Positions 61,580 through 64,000 of a stretch of 64,000 bases of DNA are shown in pieces. Origin of the DNA: ATM1 sp003577165. Lineage in GTDB: Bacteria; Armatimonadota; Fimbriimonadia; Fimbriimonadales; ATM1. Location: contig SZPM01000008.1 of assembly GCA_030263715.1 (NCBI GenBank), positions 1-64,000 on the forward strand, read 5' to 3'. The position numbers and the translations under genes were made by a program. The notes under the pieces are model-generated. The model worked only from the letters and a program-made list of their open reading frames with translations. It had not been told where the DNA came from and ran no database searches. The first letter of the stretch is position 1. Every line of letters starts with the position of its first letter.

Positions 61580-62491
61580 CTTAGCGCGGGGGTGAGCCGA
61601 AGCATATTTCTCCCGCAGCGTCCCGAGGTCGAGCATCGTGTACACCTCAGTCGTCGCGATCGACTCGTGCCCAAGCAGTTCCTGCACGCTTCTCAGGTCC
61701 GCGCCCGCCTGCACGAGATGCACCGCATACGAGTGGCGAAGCGTGTGAGGACCGATTTCTGTGTCGATTCCAGCGGCCGCGGCGTAAGCCCTTAGAATCT
61801 TGAACACGCCGCTCCTCGACATCCCCGTTCCACGGAAGTTCAGAAACACGACGCTCGTCGGGCGCTTTCCAATGAGCTTCGGCCTCGATTTCTCCAGGTA
61901 GTCGCGTAACACATCGTGAGTCACGGCAGGAATCGGCACGATCCTCGTCTTGCCTCTCTTTCCGAACACGCGAAGAACCGACTCCTGCACGGAGTAGTCC
62001 TCCAACTTCAGGCGGCACAACTCGCTCACCCGAAGCCCGGTACCGTAGAGCACCTCCATCATCGCCCGATCTCGCAAGCCGATAGACGTCGCGGTGTCAG
62101 TCGTCGCCAGCAGCCGCTCGACTTCGTCTCGTGTGAGGGCCTTCGGCAACAGTTTCGGACGCCTCCCCCCCGCCGTCACAGGCAGCGTCGCCTCGGAGAT
62201 CTCACCGTTGCGCGCGAGGTACTTCAAGAATGAGCGCAGGCTGGACATCTTGCGGGAGATCGTTCTGCCAGAGAGCATCCGCTTCGCCAGACTCGCACGA
62301 TACGACGAGGACACCTCCTCAGAGAACTGCTGCCAACTCTTCTTGCCGACACGCTCCAAGTGCAGCGCGGCGTCCCTTAGGTCCCGCCGATACGCCTCCA
62401 TCGTGTGAGCGCTCGCGCCTCGCTCCCCGCTAAGCGAATCGAGAAACCACTCGATCGCCTCGGTCAGTTCCCCTTCTTCTGAAACACGCAT
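61571..62491 (-). CDS. Tyrosine recombinase, XerD/XerC type
   Basis: 306 residues from ATG 62491 (MRVSEEGELTEAIEWFLDSL); the longer frame adds 26 residues that are shared with the end of the neighbouring gene. The N-terminal SAM-like core-binding domain (about 8-95) has SAHTMEAYRRDLRDAALHLE. The catalytic domain has Arg154 in GTGLRVSELC, Lys near 178-181 in FGKRGKTRIVP, His249 and Arg252 in HTLRHSYA, His275 in LLGHESIATTE and nucleophile Tyr284. Size and motifs fit XerC/D, which resolves chromosome dimers at dif, though an integrase role cannot be excluded. Its start overlaps the glycosyltransferase-like gene by 28 bases. Confidence 0.93.
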   Translation of the reverse strand: MRVSEEGELTEAIEWFLDSLSGERGASAHTMEAYRRDLRDAALHLERVGKKSWQQFSEEVSSSYRASLAKRMLSGRTISRKMSSLRSFLKYLARNGEISEATLPVTAGGRRPKLLPKALTRDEVERLLATTDTATSIGLRDRAMMEVLYGTGLRVSELCRLKLEDYSVQESVLRVFGKRGKTRIVPIPAVTHDVLRDYLEKSRPKLIGKRPTSVVFLNFRGTGMSRSGVFKILRAYAAAAGIDTEIGPHTLRHSYAVHLVQAGADLRSVQELLGHESIATTEVYTMLDLGTLREKYASAHPRAKKN

Positions 62492-64000
62492 AACGTGGGC
62501 CGAATGTACATCAGGTCGTGAGGAGATGTCGGATACCTCGATGAGAACGCAAATCGAACCCGGCTCCAATCCCGCTCAACCCCCCCCTCGATGGGTCCTT
62601 CCGGACGCGTCGTCGGCGTGTCCGCCCAGAAGATGGTCGTCAGATCGTATCGCTTCAGCAGTTCTGGCATGAATCGCATGTAACCGGGATCGCGTACCCG
62701 ATCGTGATCTAGGAACTCGAAACTGCTGATCACGATGTAGTCCGGCGCGAGATCGAGAAGCTCGAGGTTGTAGTCGGAACGAGCCTGTCCCACTTCGCCG
62801 ACCCGAATCAGCCGCTCGCTCGCCGCACGCATCGCGGCAAGCCGCGCATCCGCGCCCACGAGGCCCGTCGAGGGATAGAAGAAGAGATTCGTTCCCGGAA
62901 ACACTGTCGGACTGTAAAACCACGGATCTGAGACGAATCCCAGCGATGCGCCCGAGCGAACTCGCTCAAGAAGCCACTTCCCGGCCTGCTCCCGCGGGTC
63001 CTGATCCGCCATCAGCATCGTAAGACCCACCGCACCGGTGGGCGACGTCATCGAAATCCCGGCGATGAGCACGAGGAGGGCGTTCGCAATCCTCCACAGA
63101 GTTCCGCGCCGATGCAGTTCTTCGACGATGACACCGACTCCTAAAGCAAGACATGGCAAAAGCGGAAAGACGTAGCGCATGAACTTCACTTCTGCGCGCC
63201 CGATGGCGATGTAGTAAGCCACCGCGAACAGAGCGACGGGTATAAGCCATGCAGACTTCTTTACCCCCCCCATCGCCAAGCCGCCAACCGAAGCGAGCAG
63301 CGCCACGCCGCCGTACGCTGCGACCAGGTTGCCGATGTGGTACAGAAATCCGCTCGGTGTGTTCTCGAACACGAGGCCATGCCCTGTGGCTGTATGCGAC
63401 AGTTCGTAACTAAAGTCTTTCCAGAACTTCGCCGAGTCGATCAGAACACCGGGCGTCGCGATGAAGAAGGCCACGGCTGCCGCAGCTGTACCGGCCCAGA
63501 ACCTCTTCCAAAACTGGCCTTTGTCCGCGATGTACAGAGCAGACCAAAGCGAGAGTAGCAGAAGCACTCCCGTGTACTTCGTCCCCGCCGCGAGTCCGCA
63601 ACATGCGCCCGCTGCGATCACCAAGCGCAAAGGCGAGTTCTCCGACCGCACGATGCGCAGCACAAGCCAGAGCGCAATCGCCACCAGCAGCGTCACGAAT
63701 ACGTCGGTCGTCTGGAACCGCGCGTGCACCACGAACCCGGGTCCGATGGACAGCAAAAACGCCGCTGCGACCGCGCCAGCCAGTCCCACGATCTCCAACG
63801 CAGCCAAGAACAAAAACGCGCACGCAAGCGATCCTGCGGCGGCTGATAGAACCCGTCCCGTGAGAACGACGCCTCGCTCCTCTTCCCACAGTTTGCCTTC
63901 GGTTGCTTTTGGAATCCACCCATAGGTTCTCCCCGCGTCACAGAGGAGTTTCTGAACGGTCGTGTACAGGCTTCCGTAGTTGTAAAAACCTGGCTTGAAG
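62464..64000 (-). CDS. PMT/GT-C glycosyltransferase-like polytopic membrane protein (5' part outside window)
   Basis: The frame is open from the right edge of the window, so about 511 C-terminal residues are visible and the start lies beyond 64000. The N-ward part (FYNYGSLYTTVQKLL, then RVLSAAAGSLACAFLFLAAL) fits the first loops of a PMT/ArnT-type GT-C protein, with GPGFVVHARFQTTDVFVTLL and AAGTKYTGVLLLLSLWSA in later segments. Seven or more membrane segments are seen, then a periplasmic C-terminal domain of about 150 residues (from LERVRSGASLGFVSDPW). The family moves sugars from polyprenyl phosphate to protein or lipid. The catalytic acidic loop near the N-terminus is not visible here. It overlaps the recombinase gene by 28 bases. 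Confidence 0.75.
   Translation of the reverse strand, partial: FKPGFYNYGSLYTTVQKLLCDAGRTYGWIPKATEGKLWEEERGVVLTGRVLSAAAGSLACAFLFLAALEIVGLAGAVAAAFLLSIGPGFVVHARFQTTDVFVTLLVAIALWLVLRIVRSENSPLRLVIAAGACCGLAAGTKYTGVLLLLSLWSALYIADKGQFWKRFWAGTAAAAVAFFIATPGVLIDSAKFWKDFSYELSHTATGHGLVFENTPSGFLYHIGNLVAAYGGVALLASVGGLAMGGVKKSAWLIPVALFAVAYYIAIGRAEVKFMRYVFPLLPCLALGVGVIVEELHRRGTLWRIANALLVLIAGISMTSPTGAVGLTMLMADQDPREQAGKWLLERVRSGASLGFVSDPWFYSPTVFPGTNLFFYPSTGLVGADARLAAMRAASERLIRVGEVGQARSDYNLELLDLAPDYIVISSFEFLDHDRVRDPGYMRFMPELLKRYDLTTIFWADTPTTRPEGPIEGGVERDWSRVRFAFSSRYPTSPHDLMYIRPTLCVFQKKGN

Overview
The window is a compact, GC-rich bacterial chromosome segment with about 50 protein genes, two tRNA genes, no insertion sequence, no CRISPR array and no rRNA. 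A diderm, flagellated heterotroph is suggested by an outer-membrane beta-barrel ending in an aromatic-Phe signature, a periplasmic NrfHA nitrite reductase and two flagellin genes. The mix of very long secreted Asp-box proteins, an LL-diaminopimelate aminotransferase, a DUF5658 protein and the gene order reminds me of Armatimonadota (Fimbriimonadia-like). That assignment is inference from gene content and would need marker-gene placement.

Layout. 1-6.9 kb: end of a rhodanese membrane protein, a secreted Asp-box propeller, nadA, an M61 peptidase and a TPR protein. 7-12 kb: glnA, preceded by a hairpin/terminator leader and flanked by two secreted proteins with secretin-N-terminal-like (STN-like) domains. 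12-21.1 kb: a leftward colinear run (YyaL/DUF255 protein, lipoyl E2 acyltransferase, WD40-like protein, folC, OppA-B-C type transporter without ATPases). 21.2-29.5 kb: a rightward translation and replication block (infC with a probable AUA start, rpmI, rplT, dnaE, tRNA-Arg, pheS, pheT). 29.4-38.9 kb: mostly leftward metabolic genes (membrane protein, Cys/Met PLP lyase, DAHP synthase, DapL-type aminotransferase, S10 peptidase, GNAT, UbiD). 38.9-44.3 kb: DUF5658 gene, a 21-bp-periodic repeat tract, flagellin 1, a tryptophanase/tyrosine phenol-lyase family enzyme and an RseP-type protease. 44.3-46.4 kb: nrfHA. 46.5-50.5 kb: an McrBC restriction system beside tRNA-Ser. 50.8-55.7 kb: zinc-ribbon membrane protein, DinB protein, Gly-rich LTxxQ-like protein, flagellin 2 and an ADP-ribosylglycohydrolase. 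55.8-64 kb: a repeat-containing outer-membrane barrel, an anti-sigma-like protein, the L10 leader with rplJ-rplL, a XerD-type recombinase and the end of a glycosyltransferase-family membrane protein.

How the parts fit. Core genes (infC-rpmI-rplT-pheST, rplJL, dnaE, glnA, nadA, folC, aroF) are interleaved with accessory functions: nitrite ammonification (NrfHA), motility (flagellins), surface proteins and modified-DNA restriction (McrBC). The points most worth follow-up are the glnA leader RNA, the 21-bp phased repeat tract, the six-copy 77-residue repeat in the barrel protein, the PheT lacking its OB/EMAP domain, the AUA start of infC, and a recurrent GGGTATCCT box ahead of translation-related genes.
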